Origin: a virus
Direction: 5' to 3' (one strand)
DNA length: 21,947 nucleotides
IMG/VR virus record: IMGVR_UViG_3300022756_000085
Coordinates: 1 to 21,947 of that record
Shown: positions 1 through 10,700 of the stretch, piece after piece
Numbering within the stretch: position 1 is the first letter of the stretch
Layout: each line of letters starts with the position of its first letter
Translations under genes and position numbers: made by a program
The notes under the pieces: model-generated
Told to the model about the DNA's origin: nothing
Databases searched by the model: none
Seen by the model: only the letters and a program-made list of their open reading frames with translations

Positions 1-2
1 GG

Positions 3-80
3 GGGTGTGGATGCAATCCCGGTATTGGCGGCATCGGGGGGATTGGCGGTACGGGGATGGTTTATGTTTTAAGCTGGTAG
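3..80 (+). CDS. C-terminal end of a Gly-rich phage protein (partial)
   Basis: The reading frame is open from the left edge and stops at TAG 78-80. The visible residues are Gly/Ile-rich (a GIGGIGGIGGTG run, then MVYVLSW). Such collagen-like or Gly-rich ends are common in phage tail-fibre and appendage proteins, and the next gene is also fibre-like, so an appendage role is plausible but inferred. The two other forward frames across these bases give less protein-like sequence. The rest of the gene lies outside the window. Confidence 0.45.
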   Translation, partial: GCGCNPGIGGIGGIGGTGMVYVLSW

Positions 81-86
81 GTCACT

Positions 87-1727
87 ATGGGTAATCCAGC
101 CGGCTTGTTCGACAAAGAGTGTGGAGTAAACCGCTCTTGGTTCGACCCTGATTTATCTAATCTCGGCTGGTGGGATCCGGAAATCGCTGCCGCCGCTGGC
201 GGGACTGTTATTAGCGCTGATGGCGCAGCCGTTGGTGCAGCGGCCGTGAGTGCCAACGGCGCGGCTATATGGGATTCAGTGGGCGCATCAGTGGGCTCCG
301 GTGTAGTCACTGGTGTCAGCGGTAAAACCGCGGGTTCAGTGGGCGCATCGGTCGGAGCCGCAACGGTTCAGGCGATCTCCTCGTCCGTGTTTGCCGGAAC
401 CGCGCGGTCTTTCACTGGTAACTATTTAGACGAAAGCTACAGCGAAGCCTTTGTAGATGGGTATGATCGTTTGAACGGGGATCCGGGAAATACCGATTCT
501 GTCGGTCAAGCTTTTGTCTCTAACGGCGGAACGTTGGATAGAGTGCAGTTTTTCGTGAAAAAGCACGGAAGCCCGACAGGGAACGCCGTCGCAAGGCTGT
601 GGCTTGTCAGCGGTACTGTTGGCGTAAACGCCAAGCCTACAGGCTCCTCGATTGCCACGTCAGATCCTTTCGACGTATCGACATTGACGACAACCGCGCA
701 ATTAATAACGCTCATGTTCTCCGGCGCGAACCGTTACCTCATGACTGCCGGAACAAGCTACGCCATCGCTCTTGAATACACTGGCGGCGACGCTGTGAAT
801 CATTATGTCGAACCAGGTTTCGACCAAGTTTTCTCTGGTCCTCCCACTCTGGAACACTCCGGCAACTGGGTGTTCAGGAATACCACGAGCGGATGGGAAG
901 GCGATCGCTTTGTTGACACGGCGTTCTACGTTTACGCAGTCGTCACTGGACCGACAGCCACAGGAATAGGCGCCGCGGTATGGGATTCGGTTGGCAACGC
1001 CGCGGGGAGTGCCGCGGTGAGCGCGAACTCCGGAGCGACCAAAGGTTCAGTCGCCAACGCCGCGGGGACCGGCACGGCGCTGGCGAACTCCGGAGCGATT
1101 GCAGGTTCAGTGGGCGCTTCTTCTGGCGTCGGTATCGCTACCGGACTCGCCAATGCGATTTGGGATGGAGTGTTCAACTCGACTGGCCTCGGTACGGCCA
1201 GCGCTAACTCGTCGGCAACATGGAATAGCGTCGGGAGTGCGGCTAGTGTCGGCGTAGCTACCGGATTCGGTAACGCGATATGGGATGGTGTCGGTAACGC
1301 TTCAGGCACGAGCACGGTCAGCGGCGACGGCGCTGCTATTACTTCTGCGACTGGCTCAGACTTCTTTGCGGCCGGGACTTCGACTGTTCAAGCGATTAGC
1401 TCGACTATCTACACCGGCACAGGGCAATCAGACGGCGCCGGTTCCGTAAATGGAGTTAGCGGTGCAACTGCGGGCTCAGTAGGCAACGCAGCCGGCATGT
1501 CGTTCGTCGTCGGTGACGGCGGAACCGGAGGCGTCGTCATCACGCCACCACCAGGCGGCGCGATGCCTTATGGTATTGAAGGTTTTTATTTTAAGGGCAA
1601 GTTCTACCCCAACAAGAAGCCCCCGCGTGAAAAAGAAAAAGAGAAACTCGTTGATCGCTTCGCTGATGCTCGCAGAGACGACAAAGAGTTGCTCGAAATA
1701 CTGGCAATGATTGCTCCCTATTTATGA
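87..1727 (+). CDS. Repeat-rich tail-fibre/appendage-like protein (546 aa)
   Basis: The likely role is a virion appendage or host-contact protein; this is inferred from composition and context. Residues 1-30 are Trp/Asp-rich (WFDPDLSNLGWWDPE). Residues 31-105 and about 290-480 are built from a 20-residue Gly/Ala/Ser repeat usually ending in WDSV, WDGV or AGSV. Between them, about residues 115-285, lies a non-repeated, aromatic-rich, beta-type domain with VGQAFVSNGGTLDRVQFFVKK and GTSYAIALEYTGGDA, reminiscent of the jelly-roll modules seen in secreted and phage surface proteins. The end is different: a Gly-rich hinge, then a charged Lys/Glu helical tail (PREKEKEKLVDRFADARRDD). The repeats suggest a beta-solenoid or trimeric stalk. 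The ATG at 87 follows a weak AGGT ribosome site. The stop TGA overlaps the next start as ATGA, suggesting coupled translation with the giant ejection-protein gene. No enzyme motif was recognised. Confidence 0.7.
   Translation: MGNPAGLFDKECGVNRSWFDPDLSNLGWWDPEIAAAAGGTVISADGAAVGAAAVSANGAAIWDSVGASVGSGVVTGVSGKTAGSVGASVGAATVQAISSSVFAGTARSFTGNYLDESYSEAFVDGYDRLNGDPGNTDSVGQAFVSNGGTLDRVQFFVKKHGSPTGNAVARLWLVSGTVGVNAKPTGSSIATSDPFDVSTLTTTAQLITLMFSGANRYLMTAGTSYAIALEYTGGDAVNHYVEPGFDQVFSGPPTLEHSGNWVFRNTTSGWEGDRFVDTAFYVYAVVTGPTATGIGAAVWDSVGNAAGSAAVSANSGATKGSVANAAGTGTALANSGAIAGSVGASSGVGIATGLANAIWDGVFNSTGLGTASANSSATWNSVGSAASVGVATGFGNAIWDGVGNASGTSTVSGDGAAITSATGSDFFAAGTSTVQAISSTIYTGTGQSDGAGSVNGVSGATAGSVGNAAGMSFVVGDGGTGGVVITPPPGGAMPYGIEGFYFKGKFYPNKKPPREKEKEKLVDRFADARRDDKELLEILAMIAPYL
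993..1352 (+). repeat. Six tandem 60-base (20-residue) repeats in the fibre-like gene
   Basis: Six in-phase units of exactly 60 bases can be laid out at 993, 1053, 1113, 1173, 1233 and 1293. Each encodes about G-N-A-A-G-x-x-x-A-x-A-N-S-x-A-x-W-D-S-V, with WDGV, WNSV, KGSV or AGSV as variants of the last positions. The first two units are still close in DNA (shared runs such as caacgccgcgggga and gcgaactccggagcga), so they were duplicated recently. Two further units are at 282-401, before the central domain, and degenerate copies follow 1352. Confidence 0.85.
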
Positions 1728-4700
1728 CACTGGCCGATTGCCTCGAAAAATCGCGATTGCCTACGAGCATCAAGGGCGCAATCAAGCTACAGGTAAAGAC
1801 GCGCGTTGATGCTGGCGGCATCAGCGAGAACGAAGCGGCACGCAGGGTTGCTCAAATTTTTCACGAAGCAGCGGTCGCCAGCCGAGACAAGATCGCGGCG
1901 GCATTAAAAGGAGGTGAGGCAGATGCCAGCGGAAAGCCAAGCACAGCGGAAGTGGGCGTTCGGAGTGAAGGGGGAGAAGTGGGCAAAGGAACACCACTTC
2001 GACAATCCGGGGAAACTCCCAGCTCGAGTACCGAAGAAAAAGCGGGCGAAGAAAAGCCCACTGGACGAAGTGGTGAACTTCAAGGGTTGAGTTTTAAGGC
2101 TGAACTCGACGACGGTTCCGGATTCGCGAGCAACGGTCTGCGGTTCGCAACGAAAGAGGAAGCTGAGAAGTCCGGTCGTGAAACTTTCAATCGCTGGATG
2201 GGCGCGAAAGAAATGCGCGTCGTTCCGAGTGACGAGCCGGTGACTCACAAGTGGGAAGGCGGCAAAAACGTTGCGATCGAGGAAGCCAAAGCGCCGGCGC
2301 TAACGCCAGAGGAACAAGCTGCCGCCGACGAGCTGTTCAGCGGTTTGTCAGCGTCCGCGGTTGAAGTTAAACAGAAACCGTTGCCCGTTGATAAAGGCGA
2401 AGCGCTATTCAAGTTTGCGCAGTTGATGACAAAAAACGGCGTCGACACGCCGGAAGCGCTCGCAGCCAAACTCCCTGAGGCCGGTCGCCCCTACGCACAG
2501 GCGATTTGGAGCACCATGGCTGCGTTTAATCCCAAGTTGCAGAAGGAGCCGGACTGGTCGACGTTGCTCAGTGGACTTGGAGCTCGCTCAGAACCCTCTG
2601 TGGTTTCAGGCACTCGACCATCTGCAGGAACAGTGGCCGGACAAACTAGCGGGACTCCTCGACCAGAACGGCCTGAAGGAGTATCTGGACAACCAAGTCG
2701 ATCAGACGTTGAGGGAAGTGGCGAAGTCGAGGGGGAAACCGGACTCGGTACTCGAACAGGTGTTGCCGACGTGGGTGTTGAACCCCAATCCGAATTACGA
2801 CCCGGAGAACCCGAAGCAACTATCGCCGGAACACCAGCAGAAGCTGAACGACTTCAAGAGCAGGATATTCGAAGCCGCCGAAGCGCAGGCTTAAATCATC
2901 GGATCCTTCCGGAACACGAGATCGCTCCCCGCGGCGAAGTAACAAAAACCCGCGCGAATATCGCGGCAATCAAGCTGCTCAAGCGTCTCGAGGCCGACGA
3001 CAAGGAAGCGACGCCCGCAGAAAAGGAAACGCTCGCGAAATACGTCGGCTGGGGCGGACTCTCGCAGTCTTTCGACCCGTTCAAGAAACTCGGTGTCCAA
3101 TTCAACGAGGAGCTAAAGTCGCTTCTCACTGAGGACGAGTATGACGCGGCGCGCCGGTCAACTCTCAACGCGCACTACACGAGCCGAGAGGCTATTGAGG
3201 CGATCTGGCAAGCGGTCGAGCGCCTGGGATTCAAGGGCGGCACGGTTGGCGAGTATGGCGCTGGCATCGGCCACTTCTTTGGCCTCATGCCCCCAGATCT
3301 CCAAAGCGAGAGCAAACTACTGGCGGTCGAGCGCGATGAACTCTCAGCGCGCATCATGTCGAAACTTTATCCAGGCGCGCGGGTTCGAGTCGGCGCATTG
3401 CAAGACCTCAAGACTAAGCCGAACTCCGTCGATCTCTTTGTTGGCAACGTGCCTTTCGATCAAAACGGACCAAGCGATAAAAACTATCCGACGCTCAACC
3501 TCCATAACTATTTTTTGGCGCGCATCCTCGACGACTTGAAACCAGGCGGAATCGCGGTCGTCATTTCGACGCACAACACGCTCGACGCGCAGCCGGTCCA
3601 ACGTGCGTATCTGGCGAGCAAAGGCGAACTGGTCGGCGCGATTCGGTTGCCAAACACCGCGTTCAAGGAAAACGCCGGCACCGAAGTCAACGCTGATATT
3701 CTCATTTTCCGTAAACCGGTAGAGCAACGGCCGGCGCCCGAGCCCTTCCTTAGCACTGTCGATATGCCGGTCTATAACGCTGACACCATAGACCTTTCGA
3801 AGAACACGCAGCCAATCACGGTCAACGAGTATTTCGGGCGGCATCCGGACATGATCTTAGGGCTGGTAAGTCGAGAAGGTTCAATGTACGGACCAGCGGA
3901 ACCGGCAATCATTCCTTTCACAGACGAAGCGGACAAGGGCGGACTCGGCACGTTGATTCGCGCCGCCGCCGACAAACTACCGCGCGAAGTTTTCGGAGCG
4001 ATCGACATGGCGCAAGAACCAGACGTCGAACACGCGGTTGCCGACGCAGCCGACAAACCCAACTCGATAATCCATAAAGACGGGAAGCTCTACATCGTCA
4101 GCGAGAGCAAGGAACTCGTGCCGGCCAGCGACGTGAACCCGCGCTTCACGGCGAAGGAAGTTAAAAAACGCGCCAAGGATTTCATCGACGTTCGCGAGAC
4201 TTACAAGCAACTCCTCGCGGCACAAACAAACCCTGAGACTGCTCAGGCCACGGTAGAAGCGCTGCGCGCCGATCTGAACAAAGCCTACGACCGCTACGTC
4301 AAGCGGCATGGCGCGCTCAATCGCTTAAAGTCGAACGTCTTTTCAGACGACCCCGAGTACGGGCTACTTCAGTCACTCGAAAACGTTGATTCGGAAGAAG
4401 TAAATGGAAAGCTCGTCAACGTCTATAACAAGGCGCCGGTATTCACGCGCCGGACACAGTTCCCTTATACCGAGCCAACCGAAGCCGAAAACGTCCGCGA
4501 CGGAATGCTGACCTCACTCGGTTACCGCGGCCGCATCGACCCGCAGTATATCGCCTCGCTGACCGGCAAGACGACCGAGGAAGTGGAGGAAGAACTGGAA
4601 AGCGAGAAACTCGCTTATCACGAACCGGACAGCGGGACGTGGCAGACCAACGATCACTACTTGAGCGGCAACGTCAGGATGAAACTCAAAGCCGCAGAGA

Positions 4701-7700
4701 AAGCCGCGGAATCAGACCCGCGCTACGATCGCAACATCGAAGCGCTCAAAGGCATCCAGCCGAAAGCGATTTCGATGGTTGAGATCAACGTCAGACTCGG
4801 CGGTGCGTGGGTGCCTCAAAAGATCGTCTCCCAATTCGGCCAGAAGCTATTCAACGCGCCCAACTTCACCGCGACGTATGTAGAGAAGGCCGACGCTTGG
4901 ATTACGAGTGGCAACGTGTACACGGTCGAAGGAACGAGCACTTACGCTGGCGGCACAATGACCGGCAACGAGTTGTTCAAGCAAGCGCTGAATCTCAAGA
5001 CCCCGCGGGTAATGGACACCATCCCGATAGGCGACGGTAAAACGAGGAAGGTGTTCAATCCGATCAAAACCGCGGCGGCGCAAGCTGCGCAGGACAAGAT
5101 CATGACCGAATTTAAGCGCTACGTCACCGAGAACGCCGATGTAGCGGAACTGCTCGAAAACGCTTACAACGAGGTATTCAACGGCCATGTTCTGCCGACC
5201 TTTGACGGCTCGCACCTCGTTCTGCCTGGTTCGAGCGCTGAAGTGACGCTTCGCCCTCACCAGAAAGACGCGATCTGGCGAATCATTCAGGACGGATACG
5301 CCATGCTCGCCCACGCAGTTGGCGCCGGGAAAACCTATGTGATGATCGGCGCTGCGATGGAAATGCGCCGGCTCGGTCTGGCGCGGAAGCCGATGTTGGT
5401 CGCCAAGAACGCGACGCTTTCGCAGTTTGCGGCGTCGTTCCGGAAGATGTATCCGAGCGCCAACGTGCTCGTCGGCAGTAAGGCCGACTTGTCGAAAGAG
5501 AAGCGCAATCAGTTTATGGCGCGCATCGCTTCCGGCGATTGGGATGCTGTCGTTGTCGCACAAAGCTCGTTCAATTTGCTGCCAAGCGACCCTGCGCGCG
5601 AAATCGCGTTCATCAGAGGGATGCTGGCCGACCTTGTAGAAGCCATTCGAGAGGCGAAGGCTAAGACTAACAGCGGTCGGGATCCAACCGTCAAAGAATT
5701 GGAAAAGGCGAAGGAGAAGCTGGAAACGCAACTGAAGGAACTGGCGAAGCGCCCCAAGGACAACACGATTACTTTCGAGCAGCTCGGCGTCGATGCGCTC
5801 TTTATCGACGAGGCGCATGACTACAAAAAACCGCCGTATGTGACCAAGCTGGACCGGGTAGGCGGACTCCAGAAGCAAATCAGCCAGCGCGCTTTTGCGC
5901 TCCTGATGAAAACGCGGTTCATCCAAGAGAAGAACAAAGGGCGCAACGTTATCTTGGCGACAGGAACCCCGGTAACAAACACGCTCGGCGAAGCGTGGCA
6001 CATGCTGCGACTCGGCGCGCCGCACCTTCTCGATGAGTATGGCGTGGACACATTCGACCGATTCGTTTCTACCTTTGCTACGATCGAGGCGATGCCAACG
6101 ACTAACGCGGTTGGCAACTGGGTAATCAGGCCGATGCTCGCGCGCTTCGTCAATGGTCCCGAACTCGTCACGATGATTCGCAGCGGTTGGGACGTGGTTA
6201 CGACCGAGGAACTGCACGATATGTTCCGCGAGCAGAAGATTCCGATTCCCGTCAAGATCGGCGGCAAGACGAGGGTGATAGCCGTAGGCATCACGCCGCC
6301 TGTGAGCGAGTACATGGATTTCCTTCACGAAGTTTTCAAGGCTTACAACGCCACGCCCAACAAGAAGCCGATCAGCGCGGTCCCGGTCCTAACCTACATG
6401 AGCGGCAGAGTCGCAGCGCTTGAACCGCGGCTCGTGAATCCCAACGCCGAAGATCATCCGAACAGCAAGGTCAACACGCTCGTTCGTGGCGTTGCCGAGG
6501 TCTATAAAGAGACGACGCCGAACAAATCGACCCAGCTCATCTTTTTCGACAATTACAAACCTTTCGACATTGGTTATCTCACTCGGTTCGCGGCCGGCGA
6601 AGGCATCACCCTCGACATGGAGGAGGAAGAACAAGGACTCGAATCTGAGGCCGCGGGCGCCTTCAACCTTTACGACGACATCAGAGAGAAGCTGATTGCC
6701 AGTGGCGTTCCGTCTGAGGAAATCGCCAACATCAACGATTACAAGACGCCGACGAAGCAGACTCAATTGTTCGATGCGTTTAACGCCGGCAAAATCCGCG
6801 TCCTGATGGGCGGCACAGACACGCTCGGTACTGGCGTCAACGTGCAGGACAAAGCCTACGCTCTTTGGCACCTCGATGCGACGTGGATGCCTTCGGGTAT
6901 CGAGCAACGTGAAGGGCGAATCGTGCGGCAGGGCAACGAGAATCCAGAAGTCGCGGTGAACAGCGTTGGCATGAAGAACACCGTCGATGCTGGCCTATAC
7001 ACAAAGCTTCTGATGAAGGCTAAATTCTTCCGGCAGGTGTTGAGCGGCAAATTCACAGGCCGCGAGTTCGACGACCCAACAGGTCCGCTCATCTTGTCTG
7101 CCGAAGAACAACAAGCGCTCTTGAGCGGCAACCCGCTCGTTCTGAAAAAGGTCGAGGCCGACAATCTCCTCCGTAATCTCCTGCTTGAAGAAGAAGGCCA
7201 CAATTCAGGCAAGGGCGAAACGGGGCGTCGGTTGCGCTCTGAAGAAGCCTATCTGAAGGACACAGAGCGCGGACTGGCGACTTACGAAGCTGGCCTGAAA
7301 GCGATGGGCGACCAGATCGACGGCGAACACTGGAAAGTTAAGATTGGCGCGCAGGAACTCAACGAGCGCAAGTCAATCGTCGCGGCGATAGATCGCATCA
7401 TTGGCGCAGCCAAGATCACGAAAGAGGTAAACTATCACGACCCTGGGGATTTGCGCAACGAAGGGCAACTCGTCGTTCAACTCACCGCCAACGGCGTAGA
7501 AGTGAAGGTGTATGGCGGTATGTATCGAGCAAGGTTCGACAGGGAAGGAGAGTTCGATAAACGGCTCGCGTCGATCATGTCGATCGACGGCCACGACATT
7601 TACGCTGGCGAAGCCAAGACGGGCAACGGTATCTTAGGAGTGCTCTCTGATCTGCCGGAAGATCTCAAAGGCCGCATCGAAGCGCGCAAGGGCAAAATCG

Positions 7701-10700
7701 TAGAAGGTAAATCGAACATCGCGAAGTTTAAGGCGCTACTCGACCAGCCATTCGAGCGAGCTGAGGAACTCGCAGCCGCGAAAGCTGAAGTCGCTCGCAT
7801 CAACGCGGAACTGACCGCCGACGACACGGCGTCAAAGACAGCAAGCGAGGAACTGTTCAACATCGGTTACACCGCGGCGCCACTCCTTTCGCGCATCGAC
7901 CAGGCTATCACCGAAGCGAAGGCCGAACTCAAAGCTATCGGCGCCGAGAGGCCACGGATGGAAACACCAGCCGGCGAAGTAAGGTCGCAAAAGATTGAGG
8001 TGCGCACCGGCGAACTTGAAGACCGCATTAAAGCGCTTGGCACGCGCCGTGCGTTCGTCGAGAAGACGCGCTACGACGCGGCGCTGCGCGGTGAAATGAC
8101 CGAGACGCCCTACAAATGGACGCCAACAGGGAAACCCGCACGGCCACTGGCGGCGTCAGTCCCGCAGACCAACTTTACGCCGGGACTCGACATCACCGAA
8201 GCCAAGCAAGGCATCCAGTCGCTATTACTGCCTTCGGCGATGAGCGCCGAGCATTTGCGCGCCGCGGAACTCGTCGGTTCCAAGCTCGGTCCCATGCACC
8301 GGCGACAGGAACAGACGCGCGCACAGTTTCAATCAGACTGGATGGCGTTCGAGAAGATGGGCGTCCATCGCGACGACGTTTCTCTTGTCAAAAATAGAGG
8401 CATCCAGTTCATGTCGGACGTGTCGCAAGGTAAGAACGTTGCGCCGGAACTCGCTAAGACCCGCGACAAAATCGAGGCGGTGTTCGCTAATCGCATGGAG
8501 CTTTTGGAGAAGGCGGATGCGCCGATGCAGCAAGTCCGCGAAAACTACTTTCCCGGCATGTGGACCACGGAATCACGGCGCGCTTTCAATCAGGCGATGG
8601 AAGATGCAGTCGAGAAGGGAGTCATCGACGCCGACACGTTCAACGTGAACAGCGCGACCCAACAGCAGGAAACTTGGATCCGCGAGCGCACGATCGAACT
8701 CATGGACAAAGGCGCGGGCAGCGACAAAGACGCCCTGCGGTATGTCTCACGGAAGCCACTTAAAGGACCGGAAACGTACAAGAAACAAAAAGTGTTCGAC
8801 GACATCATGACCGCGGTGCGCTTCGGCCTCATCCCGATCTCGAACAACCCGATTGATCTGGTCGCGCTCAAGCTGGCCGAAATCGACAGGTCGATCATGG
8901 CTAATCAAGTATTCCAGGCGCTTCGCGACAAGAAGCAACTGAAGACAATCAAGCCGTCCGAGAAAACGCCAGACGGTTGGGTGCCGGTACTCGACAAATA
9001 CGGCACGGTTTACGGACCGCCGACGATAGGCGAGGGCGAAGACGAGCAATACGTCGGGCTGCGCATCCTCGGCCGGCGCGTTGTCACGGCGCCGGTAGGC
9101 GACATTCTCAATAACTACCTTTCATCGAGTCTCTATAACAACCGCTACTTCGGGAAGGTGTATTCCGGCTGGATGGGCATGGCGAACCTCCTCAACCAGA
9201 CCCAGCTCGGCGTGGGAAGCGCCTTCCATGCGGGTTTCACTACGGCAGAAGCCCAGATCTCCGCAACGGCGAACCTCATCAAAGACGTTTACGGCCTCCT
9301 TCGTGGCAATCGTTCGCTCACGAACCTCATCGCTTCGACCAAATCCGTCGCGACCGCGACTGTCGAGACGGCAATGACTGGCGACAAAGTGCTCAACGCA
9401 TGGCGGAATCCAGACGGCTCAATCGACCCGCGCATCTTGCAAGTTGTCCGCGCCGCGGAACTGGCAGGCGCAGGGTTCCGGCTTGAGCAAGGGCTACGCA
9501 CCGACCAGAGCAGCAAGTTTCTGAGTGACTGGCTTAACGGCCACAGGCTGCGAGCTGCGCGTCGGTCGCCGGTGGCGTTTATCGAAATGCTGGCGAAGCC
9601 GATCATGGATTTGCTCGTGCCGCGACAGAAGGCTGGCGTGTTCGCGCATCTGGTCTGGCGCATCATCGAACAGAATCCAGACAAACCGCTCGACGCTTTA
9701 ACCTCGCAATTCCGCGCGGCATGGAACCGTGTTGACGCGCGCCTGGGACAGGTGCGGTACGATCGGCTGTTTATCAACAACGTCGCGAAGAACGTCATTC
9801 AGGGGAGTATCCGAGCTCCGGGCTGGTCCGGTGGAACGATTGCCGAGCTGGGCGGCTCGTTCAAGGACGCCTACGGCTTCTTTGAGGAGTTCGCGAAAAC
9901 CGGCAAACTGCCAGCAGACATTCCCGATCGCGTCGCCTACGTGATTGCACTACTCATCACTGTGGCGGTTATCAACGCGGTTCTGACGTTCGCGTTTACC
10001 GGCGAAGCGCCGAAGGGACTCGACTACTGGGCGTTTCGAACTGGCGGCAAAGACTTGCAAGGGAACCAAGAGCGCTTTGTGCTGCCGACGTACGTCAAAG
10101 ACATCATGGCCTACGCGAAAGCGCCGCTGACGACGCTCTCGCACAAGATGCACCCGATTATTTCCGTGTTCGGCGATCTGATTCGCAACGCTGACTACTA
10201 CGGCATCCAGATTCGTGACACCGACGCGAATGTAGCGAAACAGGCGATGTCGATTGTCGGCTACGTCGCCAAGTCGTTCACTCCATTCTGGATTCGCGGT
10301 GCGGCTAAGACCACGAAGGAACACGGTGGGTTCACAACTAAAGCGGTCCTGCCGTTAATCGGAATCATGCCGGCAACTCGCCAGATCACGCAGACCCGCG
10401 CTCAGGCCATCGCAGCCAAGATCAACCAGGCTACGCTCCCGGCCGCGCCGAAAACTCAGAGGCAAGAGGACCGGCGCTTAGAGAAGTCCGCGTTCACTTC
10501 ACAGATCAGGAGAGGCCAAACGCCAAACTTTTCCAAGGCGCTCTCGCGAGGCACAATCAAGGGGACCGACATCAAGGAACTCTATAAGCGCGCCACGCTT
10601 TCCCCTCTAGGAGTGTCGATCGACCACATGACTTTGGAAAACGCCGAGAAGGTCTACGCGGCCGCGTCGCCGCTCGAACGACAACAATTAACTGGAATAA

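Noticed and set aside
1861-2469. Several minus-strand frames of 66-114 codons opposite the giant gene's 5' part
   Set aside because: They are opposite both the giant frame and the nested gene, are Ser/Ala/Leu-rich, and have no start signals.
2571-2894. TnpV-like pattern as evidence of a transposon
   Set aside because: No terminal repeats, transposase or target duplication is present. The resemblance is to a small domain only and is tentative.
2540-2900. Sequencing indel as the explanation for the 2571-2894 frame
   Set aside because: A single indel would leave the methylase part without any start codon, and the giant frame is open on both sides. Two compensating errors would be needed, and the same offset recurs at 1923-2090.
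4847-6328. Minus-strand open frame of 493 codons inside the giant gene
   Set aside because: It is antisense to the helicase domain with all key motifs on the plus strand. Its product is Arg/His/Val-rich without recognisable blocks, the usual shadow of GC-rich coding sequence.
8116-8763. Further plus-strand alternative frames in the giant gene (8116-8397, 8385-8648, 8560-8763)
   Set aside because: Unlike the two nested genes, these are Arg/Ser-rich with no good ribosome site, and the giant frame there keeps normal, protein-like sequence.
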